A DNA stretch of 64,000 bases. Origin: Microbacterium karelineae (GTDB taxonomy: Bacteria; Actinomycetota; Actinomycetes; Actinomycetales; Microbacteriaceae). Positions 24,678 to 33,052 of this stretch are shown here, one piece after another. The DNA is taken from positions 1 through 64,000 of the forward strand of contig NZ_WFIX01000177.1 in assembly GCF_009745985.1 (NCBI RefSeq), written 5' to 3'. Both the position numbers and the translations under genes were made by a program. The notes beneath the pieces are model-generated. The model was not told where the DNA came from and did not search any database. It saw nothing but the letters and a program-made list of their open reading frames with translations. How positions within the stretch are numbered: the stretch's first letter is position 1; every line of letters starts with the position of its first letter.

Positions 24678-25637
24678 TCAGGCGACGCAGGACTCCGACT
24701 TCGTGACCTCGCAGACGGCGCGGATGCCGTCGTACAGCGAGTCCTCGACGGGGATGAAGCCGTACTCGGCCTCCTCGGGCACGGGGCAGTCCTCCGCGCT
24801 GTCGCAGATGCCGGCCTCGATGAGCGCCGGGACGTTCAGGTCCTCGGCGAAGATGCGGGCGAGCTCGTCCTGCAGGTCCTGCGGGAGCGCGTCGTTCGAC
24901 ACGTACGGGCTGCCGGGGATGACCTCGGACTCCCAGACGACGTCGACGGCGCCGTCCTCCATCTGACCCGACTCGACGAGGGTCTCGTCGACCATCGCGT
25001 CGTATGCGAAGCCCGCGTCGCAGGTGCCGTCGGCGACCGAGAGGGCGGATCCGTCGTGGCTGCCGACCATGACCTGCTCGACGCCTTCCTCGGGGTCGAT
25101 GCCGACCTCGAGCAGCCCCGCGGACGGGAAGAGGAACCCTGACGTCGACGTCGGGTCGACGAAGCAGACCTTCTTGCCCGCGAAGTCCTCGATCGACTCG
25201 ATCCCGCTGTCGGGGTTCGCGATGCCGTACGAGACGTAGCCGGGCTCCTGGTCGGGCGCGTCGACGACCGCGCCGAGCGGCGTGATCTCGACGCCGCTGT
25301 CGACGGCGACCGCGTACGAGAACGGGCCGAGGCCCGCGATGTCGGCCTGGCCGGCGCGGAGGGCCTCGATGACGCTCGCGTAGCTCGTCGCCTCCTGGAT
25401 CTCGACCTCGAGGCCGAGCTCGGACTCGAGAGCCGCGATCACCTTGTCCTGCTGCTGGGCGATCGTCGAGGACGACTCGGCCGGGATGATCGCGTACGTG
25501 AGCGTTTCGGGCCAGTCGGCTCCGGCCCCGCCGTCCGCGGTCTCGTCGGCGGAGGTGCCGGCGCAGCCCGCGAGGGCGATGAGGCCCGCCGCCGCTGCCG
25601 CCGCGAGCGAAGCACGCTTCATGCGCGTGGAGATCAT
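24678..25637 (-). CDS. phnD: Phosphonate-binding lipoprotein PhnD
   Basis: The 319-residue protein has a signal peptide with lipobox LAGC (Cys25). The PhnD/phosphate-phosphite-phosphonate binding-protein motifs include LTYAIIPAESSSTIAQQQDKV near residue 43, YASVIEALRAGQADIAGLGP near 90 and VCFVDPTSTSGFLFP near 150 (the STSG segment binds the phosphonate). It delivers phosphonates to PhnCE. The ATG at 25637 gives a normal signal peptide; a longer frame upstream crosses the regulatory region. Confidence 0.94.
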   Translation of the reverse strand: MISTRMKRASLAAAAAAGLIALAGCAGTSADETADGGAGADWPETLTYAIIPAESSSTIAQQQDKVIAALESELGLEVEIQEATSYASVIEALRAGQADIAGLGPFSYAVAVDSGVEITPLGAVVDAPDQEPGYVSYGIANPDSGIESIEDFAGKKVCFVDPTSTSGFLFPSAGLLEVGIDPEEGVEQVMVGSHDGSALSVADGTCDAGFAYDAMVDETLVESGQMEDGAVDVVWESEVIPGSPYVSNDALPQDLQDELARIFAEDLNVPALIEAGICDSAEDCPVPEEAEYGFIPVEDSLYDGIRAVCEVTKSESCVA

Positions 25638-25733
25638 GTGCCATCCATCCTGGTGTGTTCGTGCGCGTCGGACGGGCCGACGCGGGGACGGGTACACCGT
25701 GCGGTCGGCATCTGGCGGGCTCCCCACCCATGG

Positions 25734-25783
25734 GACAACAGACGGGAACCCACGGGTGAACAGGCGAGGAATTCGGGCGACAA
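25734..25783 (-). promoter_or_regulatory. PHO-box-like repeats upstream of phnD
   Basis: Between phnF and phnD the minus strand carries ATTCCT, GTTCAC, GTTCCC and GTTGTC at 10-12 nt steps (plus-strand starts 25767, 25756, 25744 and 25734). The GTTCAC copy is exact. The region also forms a 9-bp inverted repeat, GACGGGAAC with GTTCCCGTC. Phosphate-starvation control is inferred. Confidence 0.5.
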
Positions 25784-25795
25784 GTTCCCGTCGCC
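25776..25795 (-). terminator. Small hairpin after phnF
   Basis: GGCGAC and GTCGCC form 6-bp arms around an 8-nt loop, 6 nt beyond the phnF stop. Weak, but correctly placed for a terminator. Confidence 0.3.
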
Positions 25796-25800
25796 CTGGC

Positions 25801-26505
25801 TCAGGCGTCGCCGAATCGGACCACGACGCGCACCCGGTCCTGCCTGAGCCAGGACCGGCTGAACATGAGGGCGGGTCCGCCCTCGCCGTCGCGCGTGAGG
25901 GTCTCGAGGCACCAGGTCGGCGTGGCGTCCCCGATCTCGAGGCGCGCCGCGATCGGCGCGGGCGCGAAGTCGGTCGCGACGCGCGACCACGCCCGCACGG
26001 GATCCCGCCGCGTGCCGATCAGCACCTCGGAGAGCGACTCGATCGCGCGCAGGCTCACGTCGAGATCCGCGAGCACGCGCGGAGCGATCCATTCCTCCGC
26101 ACACGTCGCGACGTGGTCGTCGATGTAGGCGAGGCGCACGAGGCGCGTGCACGGATCCCCCTCCGAGCTTCCGAGGAACCCGCGGATGTCCTCCGGCGCC
26201 TCGCGCTCATCCACGTCGATGAGGAAGGTGCGCGCGGTGGATCCGGCGCTCTCGACGATGCGATGCAGCGACGGCGCGCCATCGGGCGAGACCACGTAGT
26301 CGATACGGCGATGCACGAAGGTCCCTGCGCCCTGCACCCGGCGCACGAGGAAGCGCGCCTCGAGGCGCTCGAGGGCGCGCCTGACCGTCGTGCGCGTCAC
26401 GCCGAACCGCCGCACGAGATCGTTCTCGCTCGGGAGCCTGTCCCCCGGTTCGAGGCCGGCGATCTCGTTCCGGAGGCTGTCGGCGATCTGCTGAACGGGT
26501 TCCAT
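25801..26505 (-). CDS. phnF: GntR/HutC-family regulator, PhnF-like
   Basis: The 234-residue protein has a GntR winged helix-turn-helix at residues 5-70 (PGDRLPSENDLVRRFGVTRTTVRRALERLE) followed by a UTRA ligand-binding domain from about 80 to 230 (TRLVRLAYIDDHVATCAEEWIAPRV). Regulators of this type next to phn genes are called PhnF and repress phosphonate or phosphate uptake genes. It is the first minus-strand gene of the island and is divergent from the FAD oxidase gene. A -10 box and five PHO-like units directly precede the start. Confidence 0.88.
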   Translation of the reverse strand: MEPVQQIADSLRNEIAGLEPGDRLPSENDLVRRFGVTRTTVRRALERLEARFLVRRVQGAGTFVHRRIDYVVSPDGAPSLHRIVESAGSTARTFLIDVDEREAPEDIRGFLGSSEGDPCTRLVRLAYIDDHVATCAEEWIAPRVLADLDVSLRAIESLSEVLIGTRRDPVRAWSRVATDFAPAPIAARLEIGDATPTWCLETLTRDGEGGPALMFSRSWLRQDRVRVVVRFGDA

Positions 26506-26512
26506 CGTCCGC

Positions 26513-26518
26513 AGGCTA
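26513..26518 (-). promoter_or_regulatory. Putative -10 box (TAGCCT) of phnF
   Basis: TAGCCT on the minus strand ends 7 nt before the ATG at 26505. The PHO-like units occupy the place of the -35 box, as at activator-dependent promoters. Confidence 0.55.
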
Positions 26519-26567
26519 CGAACGCTTCGTGAACAGATGTCGGACGCTCGGTGACAGGCAGGTGAAG
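26518..26567 (-). promoter_or_regulatory. Five-unit PHO box in the phnF/oxidase divergent region
   Basis: Hexamers start exactly every 11 nt at plus-strand positions 26518, 26529, 26540, 26551 and 26562. On the minus strand they read GTTCGT, GTTCAC, GTCCGA, TGTCAC and CTTCAC. This is the geometry of actinobacterial PhoP/RegX3 sites (11-nt direct repeats of GTTCACC). It lies between two divergent start codons 102 bp apart and could serve both. Confidence 0.7.
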
Positions 26568-26595
26568 TGGACGGTATCCATCATTTCGGCCTGCG

Positions 26596-26601
26596 TACGG
26601 T
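26596..26601 (+). promoter_or_regulatory. Putative -10 box (TACGGT) of the FAD oxidase gene
   Basis: TACGGT ends 6 nt before the GTG at 26608 (leaderless spacing). The five-unit PHO box ends 28 nt upstream of it. Confidence 0.45.
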
Positions 26602-26607
26602 GAACGG

Positions 26608-27699
26608 GTGAAGGACACATTCGACGTCGCCGTCGTCGGGGCCGGCATCGTCGGCCTCGCCCACGCCGCCGCCGCCCACGCCCGCGGCCTCCGCACCGTC
26701 GTCATCGACCGCGCCGACCGGATCAGCGGCGCCACGGTGCGCAACTTCGGACACATCGGCACCACGATGCAGGTGGGCGAGGGCGGCGAATACGCGCGGC
26801 GCGCCCGCGAACTCTTCCTCGCCTATGCGCCACGGGCGGGCTTCTGGCTCGCGCGGCGCGGCACGCTCATGGTCGCGACCGCCGAGGACGAGATGCAGAT
26901 GCTGCGCGAGATCGGCGAGGGGCGCCTCCTCAGCGAACGCGAGGTGACCGACCTCGCGCCGGTCTCGGGCGCGATCGGCGGGGCCCTCCTCAAAGACGAC
27001 ATGCAGGTGAACCCGCGCGATATGGGTCCGAGGTTCGCGACGTGGCTCGAAGGCGAGGGGGTCTCGTTCCGCTGGCGCGAGAGCGCGATGATCGCCGAGG
27101 ACGGCGTCCTGTATACGTCTCGGGGCACGATCCGCGCCGACAACGTCGTGTTCTGCGTGGGCCACGACGTCGACCACGTCCTGCCGGAGGTCGCGGAGCG
27201 CCACGGCGTCGAGAGGTGCGCGCTCGACATGGCGCTCGCGGGCGGGATCGGACTCGAGTTCCCCGTGCTCACGGGGTCGTCGATGCTGCGGTACTCGGCG
27301 TTCCGGCAGACCGCCGCATACGCCGATCTGCTCGCCCGCTTCCAGCGCGAGCGCCCCGACATGCTCGACTTCGACGTCAACCAGATGTACACGGAGGCGC
27401 CGGGCATGGGCCTGTTCCTCGGCGACAGCCATCGCACCGAGCCGACGGCGATGCCGTTTCAGGACGAGCATGTGTTCGGCCTGCTCGCCCGCGAGGCGCG
27501 GCGCCTCTTCGGGCTCTCGCACGTCGACGTGCGTGAGCGCTGGCAGGGCGTCTATGCGAAGGCGCCGGAGGACTTCCTCCGCGAGCGCGTCGCGGACGGC
27601 GTGTGGGTGTCGGCCGTCACGACGGGCATCGGCATGACGACGGGCCTCGGGCTCGGCGAATCGGTCATCGACGAGATCTACGGAAGCGAGCGGACATGA
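26608..27699 (+). CDS. FAD-dependent amino-phosphonate oxidase-like protein (TIGR03364 type)
   Basis: The 363-residue DAO-fold flavoprotein has a dinucleotide-binding motif VVGAGIVGLAHA at about residue 8 and the ATVRNFGHIG segment characteristic of the TIGR03364 family, which is known to sit beside phosphonatase-like genes and phosphonate transporters. A likely role is oxidative deamination of an aminophosphonate to a phosphono-aldehyde for the next enzyme; the substrate is not established here. It begins with GTG and overlaps the next gene by 4 bp. It is divergent from phnF with a shared PHO-like box. Confidence 0.88.
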   Translation: MKDTFDVAVVGAGIVGLAHAAAAHARGLRTVVIDRADRISGATVRNFGHIGTTMQVGEGGEYARRARELFLAYAPRAGFWLARRGTLMVATAEDEMQMLREIGEGRLLSEREVTDLAPVSGAIGGALLKDDMQVNPRDMGPRFATWLEGEGVSFRWRESAMIAEDGVLYTSRGTIRADNVVFCVGHDVDHVLPEVAERHGVERCALDMALAGGIGLEFPVLTGSSMLRYSAFRQTAAYADLLARFQRERPDMLDFDVNQMYTEAPGMGLFLGDSHRTEPTAMPFQDEHVFGLLAREARRLFGLSHVDVRERWQGVYAKAPEDFLRERVADGVWVSAVTTGIGMTTGLGLGESVIDEIYGSERT

Positions 27700-28418
27700 G
27701 CATCTCCCTGGTGTGCCTCGACATGGCGGGCACGACGGTCGAAGACGACGGCGCCGTCATGGACGCCTTCGCCCGGGCGATGGAGGAGGTCGGGATCGCG
27801 CACGGCACGCCCGAGCGCGATCGCGCGACGCAGCACACGATCGACACCATGGGGCAGTCGAAGATCGACGTCTTCCGCGCGATCACGGGATCGGACGATC
27901 GCGCGCACGCGGCGAACCGCGCCTTCGAGTCCGCGTACCTCGACCTGATCCGCGGCGGCGCCGCCCGACCGCTTCCGGGCGCCGAGGACACGATCCGCGC
28001 GCTGCAGGAGGCGGGGATCCTGGTCACGCTGACGACCGGATTCTCGCCCGACACGCGCGATGCGCTCCTCGAGGAGCTCGGCTGGTCCGACCTGCCCGAT
28101 GCCGCGTTCTCCCCCGCCGACGCGGGGCGCGGGCGCCCCTTCCCGAACATGAACCTCAGCGCCGTCCTGCGCCTCGGGATCGACGATGTGCGCGAGGTCG
28201 CCGTGGCGGGCGACACCGCCTCGGACATCCTCGCGGGCCTGCGCGCGGGCGCATCCGTCGTCGCGGGCGTGCGCACGGGAACCCACGGCGACGCCGAGTT
28301 CGCCGCGGCCGGCGCGACGCACGTGCTCGACTCCGTCGCGGACCTCCCCGGGGTCCTGCGGACGAACCACGCGGACGTTCACCGCTCCGTCACCGGCGCG
28401 ACAGGCCGATCCGTTTGA
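27696..28418 (+). CDS. Phosphonatase-like HAD hydrolase (TIGR03351 type)
   Basis: The 240-residue HAD enzyme has the nucleophile motif CLDMAGTTVEDDG (Asp9), the same DMAGTT form as phosphonoacetaldehyde hydrolase PhnX. In the cap, MGQSKID near residue 52 aligns with the MGLLKID of PhnX, placing Lys56 where PhnX uses its Schiff-base lysine. VAVAGDTASDILAG supplies the later acidic residues. It probably cleaves the C-P bond of an aldehyde made by the preceding oxidase. The ATG overlaps the oxidase stop. The exact substrate is inferred from family and context. Confidence 0.88.
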   Translation: MSISLVCLDMAGTTVEDDGAVMDAFARAMEEVGIAHGTPERDRATQHTIDTMGQSKIDVFRAITGSDDRAHAANRAFESAYLDLIRGGAARPLPGAEDTIRALQEAGILVTLTTGFSPDTRDALLEELGWSDLPDAAFSPADAGRGRPFPNMNLSAVLRLGIDDVREVAVAGDTASDILAGLRAGASVVAGVRTGTHGDAEFAAAGATHVLDSVADLPGVLRTNHADVHRSVTGATGRSV

Positions 28419-28455
28419 GTCGACGGGTTCCGTGCTCCTCCACCAGGAAGAACCC

Positions 28456-30270
28456 ATGAAGATCACCCGCACCTGCGCCGTCGGCGGCCTCCTCGTCGCC
28501 GCGCTCGCCGCCCCCGCTCTCCCTGCCGTCGCGGCCCCCGCGCCCGCGTCCGTCACCCAGCCCGGCGACCCGGAGGCGCCCGTCGAGATCGATCCGGTGG
28601 CGACGACCCGCGACACCGATGAGATCGTCGCGCGCGAGGCGTTCACGGCCGACGGCGCCGAGGGCTGGTCGGCGTCCGGCTGGCGATTCCTCACGCGCGA
28701 CGAGTGGACCGCCGACATCGACGAGATGCGCAGCCGCTTCGGCCGCGCGGACGGCACGATCGCCGTCGCCGATCCGCAGGGGCTCGGCGGATCCGTCGAC
28801 GCGACGCTCGCGAGCGCCCCCGTCGACGTCACGGGCCTCGGATCCGTGCGGCTCGCCTTCGACAGCCACTACCGCGGATCCGCGAACCAGGCGGCGACCG
28901 TATCGGTGAGATTCGACGGCGGCGAGACGAGCGAGATCCTGCGCCTCGACAGCGCGAGCGTCGCGGACGGCTACGACGCCCGGCAGATGAACGGCGCGCA
29001 GGATGTCGTGGTCGACGTGCCGTCGGGCGCCCGCGAGGCCGTCTTCTCGTGGAACCTCACGGGAGACGGGGCGTCGCGGTTCTGGGCGATCGACTCCGTC
29101 GCCGTGCACGAGGTGCTCGCGGATGCCCAGGGCGAGCCGACCCAGGCGTGGGTCATGAGCGACATCCAGGGGCACCCGCAGGACTGGCAGCACGCGCTCG
29201 GCGACTACGCGGGACTTGCGCCCGACGCCGACGCAATGGTGATCGTCGGCGACGTGGTGAACTCGGGGGCCGAGGCGGAATGGGACGAGATCTCCGACGT
29301 CATGGACGCGACGGAGGACATCCGACCCCGCCAGACGATCGCGACGATCGGCAATCACGAGCGCTACGCGGCCGGCGGCTTCGAGGCGAACCGCGACCGG
29401 TTCCTCGCCTTCGCCGGCCGCGACCGCGTGTGGGACGAGTACGTCGTGGAGGGTCCCGCGGGCGAGTTGCCCGTGATCGCTCTCGGGCAGGAGTTCGCCG
29501 GCCCGTCCGACGTCGCGATGTCCGAGGAGCAGGTGCGGTTCCTCGAGGAGCGCCTCGCCCACTGGACGGAGCAGGGCTCGCAGGTCCTCGTCCTCTCCCA
29601 CTTCCCGCTCGGCGAGACGGTGTCCGCGACCTGGATCCCCTGGTACAGCGATCACCACCAGATGAACGACCGCCTCACGAGCATCCTCGGCAACTACCCG
29701 AACGCGGTCGTCATGTCGGGACACACCCACTACCCCGCCGAGCTCGGCGACTGGGCGGTCCAGCGTCGCACGGCCGACGGCCACGCCGACGGATTCTGGG
29801 CCCTGAACACGCTCGCCATGCACGTCGAGTGGGACGCGCGCGGCGAGGACACCGCGGGCATCACGGAGGTCGTCACGCGCGACATCAACCGAGGCCTGAC
29901 GGTCGACGCCTACGGCGACCGCCTCGTCGTCACGGCGCGCGACTTCGCGAGCGATGAGCAGCTGCGCCAGGTGACGATCCCGAACCCGCTCGTCGCGAGC
30001 GCGACCGACGAGCAGATCGTCCCCGGCACCCCCGAGATCGTCTCGGAGCACCACCGCGGCATCAAGCCCGGCGCGTGGCTGTCCGTCGACGAGGGATCCT
30101 GGCCCGCCGGCACGGAGTTCTCCTACCGGTGGCTGGCCGAAGGCGAGCCGATCGCCGGCGCGACGGCCGACCGCTTCCACCTGACGGGCGCGTACAAGGG
30201 CGTCGACATCGCGGTCGAGGTCACGGGCGCCGGCGTCACCGCCGAGTCGGAGCCGGTGCGCATCGACTGA
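28456..30270 (+). CDS. Secreted metallophosphoesterase
   Basis: The 604-residue protein has a signal peptide (residues 1-28, ending AVAAPA), a beta-rich N-terminal domain of about 150 residues (60-220), a calcineurin-like phosphoesterase domain and a C-terminal Ig-like domain. The metal-binding motifs are in order: SDIQGH at 235-240, IVGDVVNSG at 263-271, IGNHE at 298-302, VLSHFP near 385 and MSGHTHYP near 425. It should release phosphate from organic phosphates outside the cell. It lies 37 bp after the phosphonatase-like gene, with CAGGAAG as ribosome site, so it is probably co-transcribed and under the same phosphate control. Confidence 0.9.
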   Translation: MKITRTCAVGGLLVAALAAPALPAVAAPAPASVTQPGDPEAPVEIDPVATTRDTDEIVAREAFTADGAEGWSASGWRFLTRDEWTADIDEMRSRFGRADGTIAVADPQGLGGSVDATLASAPVDVTGLGSVRLAFDSHYRGSANQAATVSVRFDGGETSEILRLDSASVADGYDARQMNGAQDVVVDVPSGAREAVFSWNLTGDGASRFWAIDSVAVHEVLADAQGEPTQAWVMSDIQGHPQDWQHALGDYAGLAPDADAMVIVGDVVNSGAEAEWDEISDVMDATEDIRPRQTIATIGNHERYAAGGFEANRDRFLAFAGRDRVWDEYVVEGPAGELPVIALGQEFAGPSDVAMSEEQVRFLEERLAHWTEQGSQVLVLSHFPLGETVSATWIPWYSDHHQMNDRLTSILGNYPNAVVMSGHTHYPAELGDWAVQRRTADGHADGFWALNTLAMHVEWDARGEDTAGITEVVTRDINRGLTVDAYGDRLVVTARDFASDEQLRQVTIPNPLVASATDEQIVPGTPEIVSEHHRGIKPGAWLSVDEGSWPAGTEFSYRWLAEGEPIAGATADRFHLTGAYKGVDIAVEVTGAGVTAESEPVRID

Positions 30271-30276
30271 GGCGCG

Positions 30277-30310
30277 CGGCGCGCGCCGGTCCCCGGATCG
30301 GCGCGCGCCG
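30277..30310. terminator. Bidirectional hairpin between convergent genes
   Basis: The 12-mer CGGCGCGCGCCG occurs twice (30277-30288 and 30299-30310) and is self-complementary, so the copies can pair with each other. It separates the phosphoesterase stop from the convergent acetyltransferase stop. Confidence 0.65.
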
Positions 30311-30315
30311 CCCCG

Positions 30316-30924
30316 TCAGCGGCGGCCGAACAGGCCCGTGCGGCGCCGCTTCAGCTGCTTCTGCATGTGGATCACGCCGAGCCAGCGGCCGAACTTGAAG
30401 CCCACGCGCCCCATGCGCCCGACCTCCTCGAAGCCGTGCTTGCGGTGCAGGGCGACGGACCCCTCGGCGCCCCGGTCGCTGATGACCGCGACGATCTGGC
30501 GCAGCCCGAACTCCTCGCTCGCGTCGACGAGCGCGCCGAGGAGGGCGTCGCCGAGGCCCTTGCCGGTCGCGCCCGGTCCGAGATAGATCGAGTTCTCGGC
30601 CGTGTACCGGTACGACGACTTGCCTGACCAGGGCGAGACGAGCGCGTAGCCGAGGATCTGGCCGGAAGGCGACTCGGCCACGAGGAACGGCAGGCCGAGC
30701 TTGGCGAGGTGATCGAACTTCTCGACCCACTGGCGGTGCGACCACTTCTTCTCGTCGAAGGTCACGACCGAGTTGGTCACGTAGTAATTGTAGATCTCGC
30801 GGATGTCGGGGATGTCGCGCTTCTCGGCCCGGCGGATCTCATAGGTGAACGGCTGCTCGGGCTCGGGCCCCCGGCGCAGGTGGCGCGGGAGGCGGCGGCG
30901 CTTCTGGTACTCCTCGGGAAGCAT
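30316..30924 (-). CDS. GNAT N-acetyltransferase, phosphinothricin-acetyltransferase-like
   Basis: The 202-residue protein has a GNAT domain. IRRAEKRDIPDIREIYNYYV near residue 30, YRYTAENSIYLGPGATGKGLG near 105 (acetyl-CoA pyrophosphate loop) and HRKHGFEEVGRMGRVGFKFGRWL near 160 are typical of the PAT/YwnH subgroup, which acetylates phosphinothricin or methionine sulfone-like amino compounds. The first 25 residues are a basic extension. It begins 4 bp after the uracil-DNA glycosylase stop and is probably the last gene of that operon. The natural substrate is unknown. Confidence 0.85.
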   Translation of the reverse strand: MLPEEYQKRRRLPRHLRRGPEPEQPFTYEIRRAEKRDIPDIREIYNYYVTNSVVTFDEKKWSHRQWVEKFDHLAKLGLPFLVAESPSGQILGYALVSPWSGKSSYRYTAENSIYLGPGATGKGLGDALLGALVDASEEFGLRQIVAVISDRGAEGSVALHRKHGFEEVGRMGRVGFKFGRWLGVIHMQKQLKRRRTGLFGRR

Positions 30925-30928
30925 GCGC

Positions 30929-31612
30929 TCACACCACCTGCCAGTCGACGGGATCCGCGCCCTGCTGGGCGAGGAGATCGTTCGCGCGCGAGAATGGGCG
31001 GGATCCGAAGAAGCCGCGGCTCGCCGACAGGGGTGACGGGTGCGGTGACTCGATGCGCGGCGTGCCTCCGAGCAGCGGCGCGAGGCTGCGCGCCTGCGCT
31101 CCCCAGAGGATCGCGACGAGCGGGCGCTCCCGGCCCACGAGCGCGCGGATGGCGTGCTCCGTGACGCCCTCCCACCCCCAGCCGCGATGCGATGCCGGCT
31201 GCCCGGGCGCGACCGTGAGGACGCGGTTGAGGAGCATGACGCCCTGGTCGGCCCAGCTCGACAGGTCGCCGTGCTCGGCGGGCGCGATGCCGAGGTCGGA
31301 CTGCAGCTCGCGGTAGATGTTGCCCAGGCTGCGCGGCAGCGGCCGCACGTCGCGGGACGTGGCGAACGACAACCCGATGGGGTGGCCGGGGGTCGGATAC
31401 GGATCCTGCCCGACGATGAGGACCTTCACCTCGTCGAGGGGCCGCTGGAAGGCGCGCAGGACGCGGGATCCCTCGGGCAGATACGGCTGTCCCTCGGCCC
31501 GCAGGCGCTCGCCGAGCGCGGCGATGTCGCCCGCGACGGGCGCCAGAGCGGCCGCCCAGCTCGCGTCGATGACGCCGGCGCCTGCGAGCTCGGGCAGCGA
31601 TCTGCCGGGCAT
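30929..31612 (-). CDS. ung: Uracil-DNA glycosylase
   Basis: The 227-residue family 1 UDG removes uracil from DNA. The catalytic water-activating motif [16 protein letters not shown] is near residue 66, the uracil-binding LLNRVLTV near 125, and the DNA-intercalating [18 protein letters not shown] near 190. The ATG overlaps the stop of the phosphoribosyltransferase gene (TGATG). Confidence 0.96.
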   Translation of the reverse strand: MPGRSLPELAGAGVIDASWAAALAPVAGDIAALGERLRAEGQPYLPEGSRVLRAFQRPLDEVKVLIVGQDPYPTPGHPIGLSFATSRDVRPLPRSLGNIYRELQSDLGIAPAEHGDLSSWADQGVMLLNRVLTVAPGQPASHRGWGWEGVTEHAIRALVGRERPLVAILWGAQARSLAPLLGGTPRIESPHPSPLSASRGFFGSRPFSRANDLLAQQGADPVDWQVV

Positions 31613-32121
31613 CACGCGCTCGGATCGAGGCCGGCGTCTTCCTCGATGACGGTGCCGTCGGCGGACCACGGGAAGTCGATCCAGTGCCCCGTGTCCTTCC
31701 AGGAGAAGTCGGGGTGGATGATCGTCGAGGGCTTCGTGTAGATCGTCACGGAGCGCACCTCCGCGCCCTTCTCGCGCAGCATCTCGACGGCCATCTTGAG
31801 CGTGCGCCCCGAATCGGCGACGTCGTCGACGAGCAGCACCCGCCGGCCGTCGAGGTAGGCCATGTCGAGCTCGGGCGGCAGCACCTCGGGAGCGTCGAGC
31901 ACGGTGCCGATGCCCGTGTAGAACTCCATGTTGATCGCGCCGCAGTTCTTCGCGCCGAGGCCGTACGCGATGGCGCCGGCCGGCAGCAGGCCGCCGCGGG
32001 CGATCGCGACCACGACCTCCGGGGCGAAGCCGCTCGCGACGATCTCGCGCGCCAGGTCGCGGGTCGCACGGCCGAAGCCGTCCCATGTGAGCGTCTCGCG
32101 CTCGATGAATTCGTCTGCCAT
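31612..32121 (-). CDS. Purine-type phosphoribosyltransferase
   Basis: The 169-residue protein carries the PRPP-binding motif [13 protein letters not shown] near residue 94, [10 protein letters not shown] near 40 and the substrate-side segment WIDFPW near 147. It resembles the xanthine-guanine/hypoxanthine phosphoribosyltransferases that salvage purine bases; which base is used is not clear. It is [15 protein letters not shown] coupled to ung downstream. Confidence 0.9.
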   Translation of the reverse strand: MADEFIERETLTWDGFGRATRDLAREIVASGFAPEVVVAIARGGLLPAGAIAYGLGAKNCGAINMEFYTGIGTVLDAPEVLPPELDMAYLDGRRVLLVDDVADSGRTLKMAVEMLREKGAEVRSVTIYTKPSTIIHPDFSWKDTGHWIDFPWSADGTVIEEDAGLDPSA

Positions 32122-32162
32122 CGGGATCTCTCTGTGTGTGTTCTCTGGTGCGCGGCGCGGTC

Positions 32163-32930
32163 TCAGGCACGCGGCGAGAGCCGGCCCCGGTGCACGATGT
32201 GCTGCGCCGCCTGTGCGACGGGGCGCATGGTCACGAGATCCAGGTTCACATGCCCGGGTGCGCTGAGGCTGTATGCGATGACGTCGGCGACGTCCTCCGC
32301 CGTGAGGGGATCCTCGACGCCCTCGTAGACGGCGTCGGCCGCGGCGGCGTCGCCGAGGCGCACGAGCGCGAACTCCTCGGTCCGGACCATGCCGGGCGCG
32401 ATCTCGATGACGCGGATCGGCTCGCCCGCGAGCTCCTGGCGCAGCGCCTGCGGCACCATCGACTCGGCCGCCTTCGCCGCGTTGTATCCGGCGCCGCCGG
32501 GATACGCGACCTGGGCCGCCGTCGAGGTGAGGAACAGCAGGTCCGCGTGGGTGGCCTCGTCGCGGGACGCGCGCCGCAGCTGCGGCAGGAGCGCCTTCGC
32601 GAGCCGTTGCGCCGAAAGCGCGTTCATCTCGTACATGCGCAGCCAGTCGTCGCTGTCGCCGTCCTCGACGCGATCGGTGCCCAGCGCGCCTCCCGCGACG
32701 TGCACGAGCGAGTGCAGCGGGGCGGATCCGGTGAACTCGGCGAGCGCGTCGACATCGGCCTGGACGGTGAGGTCGGCCGCGAACACCTCGGCCCCCGTCT
32801 CGGCCGCCAGCTTCTCCAGCCGGTCGGCGCGGCGCGCGACGCCGATGACCTCCCAGCCGCGTTCTCGCAGAGCGACCACGCTCGCCCGCCCGATGCCCGA
32901 ACTCGCCCCCGTGACAACCGCTCGCCTCAT
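32163..32930 (-). CDS. Short-chain dehydrogenase/reductase
   Basis: The 255-residue SDR has the NAD(P)-binding motif [11 protein letters not shown] at about 7, the catalytic serine in [10 protein letters not shown] near 132 and the YNAAK tyrosine/lysine pair near 148. [10 protein letters not shown] after the second strand suggests NADPH use. The substrate is unknown. Its own -10 box lies 6 nt upstream of the ATG. Confidence 0.9.
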   Translation of the reverse strand: MRRAVVTGASSGIGRASVVALRERGWEVIGVARRADRLEKLAAETGAEVFAADLTVQADVDALAEFTGSAPLHSLVHVAGGALGTDRVEDGDSDDWLRMYEMNALSAQRLAKALLPQLRRASRDEATHADLLFLTSTAAQVAYPGGAGYNAAKAAESMVPQALRQELAGEPIRVIEIAPGMVRTEEFALVRLGDAAAADAVYEGVEDPLTAEDVADVIAYSLSAPGHVNLDLVTMRPVAQAAQHIVHRGRLSPRA

Positions 32931-32936
32931 GGGGCC

Positions 32937-32942
32937 AGACTA
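32937..32942 (-). promoter_or_regulatory. Putative -10 box (TAGTCT) of the SDR gene
   Basis: TAGTCT on the minus strand ends 6 nt before the ATG at 32930 (leaderless spacing). Confidence 0.5.
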
Positions 32943-32974
32943 CTGCGCCGATGTGACGCCGGGTTTCCGGATGG

Positions 32975-33003
32975 TTGGCACCCGGTTTCGCGCGTCGTAC
33001 TGT
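32975..33003 (+). promoter_or_regulatory. Promoter of metY (TTGGCA-17-TACTGT)
   Basis: TTGGCA at 32975 and TACTGT at 32998 are separated by exactly 17 bp, a good vegetative-type promoter. Transcription would start near 33010, leaving a leader of about 43 nt. No riboswitch fold was recognised in the leader. Confidence 0.6.
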
Positions 33004-33052
33004 CGAGGCGAACCCAGCCGATGCATGACCCACGACCGCCTCAGGGGGCATC

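Noticed and set aside
30277-30310. CRISPR-like repeat pair
   Set aside because: Only two copies of a 12-bp self-complementary GC repeat with an 10-nt spacer; a hairpin between convergent genes explains it.
32931-33052. SAM or other methionine-related riboswitch upstream of metY
   Set aside because: The leader after the predicted start is only about 43 nt and shows no conserved riboswitch core.
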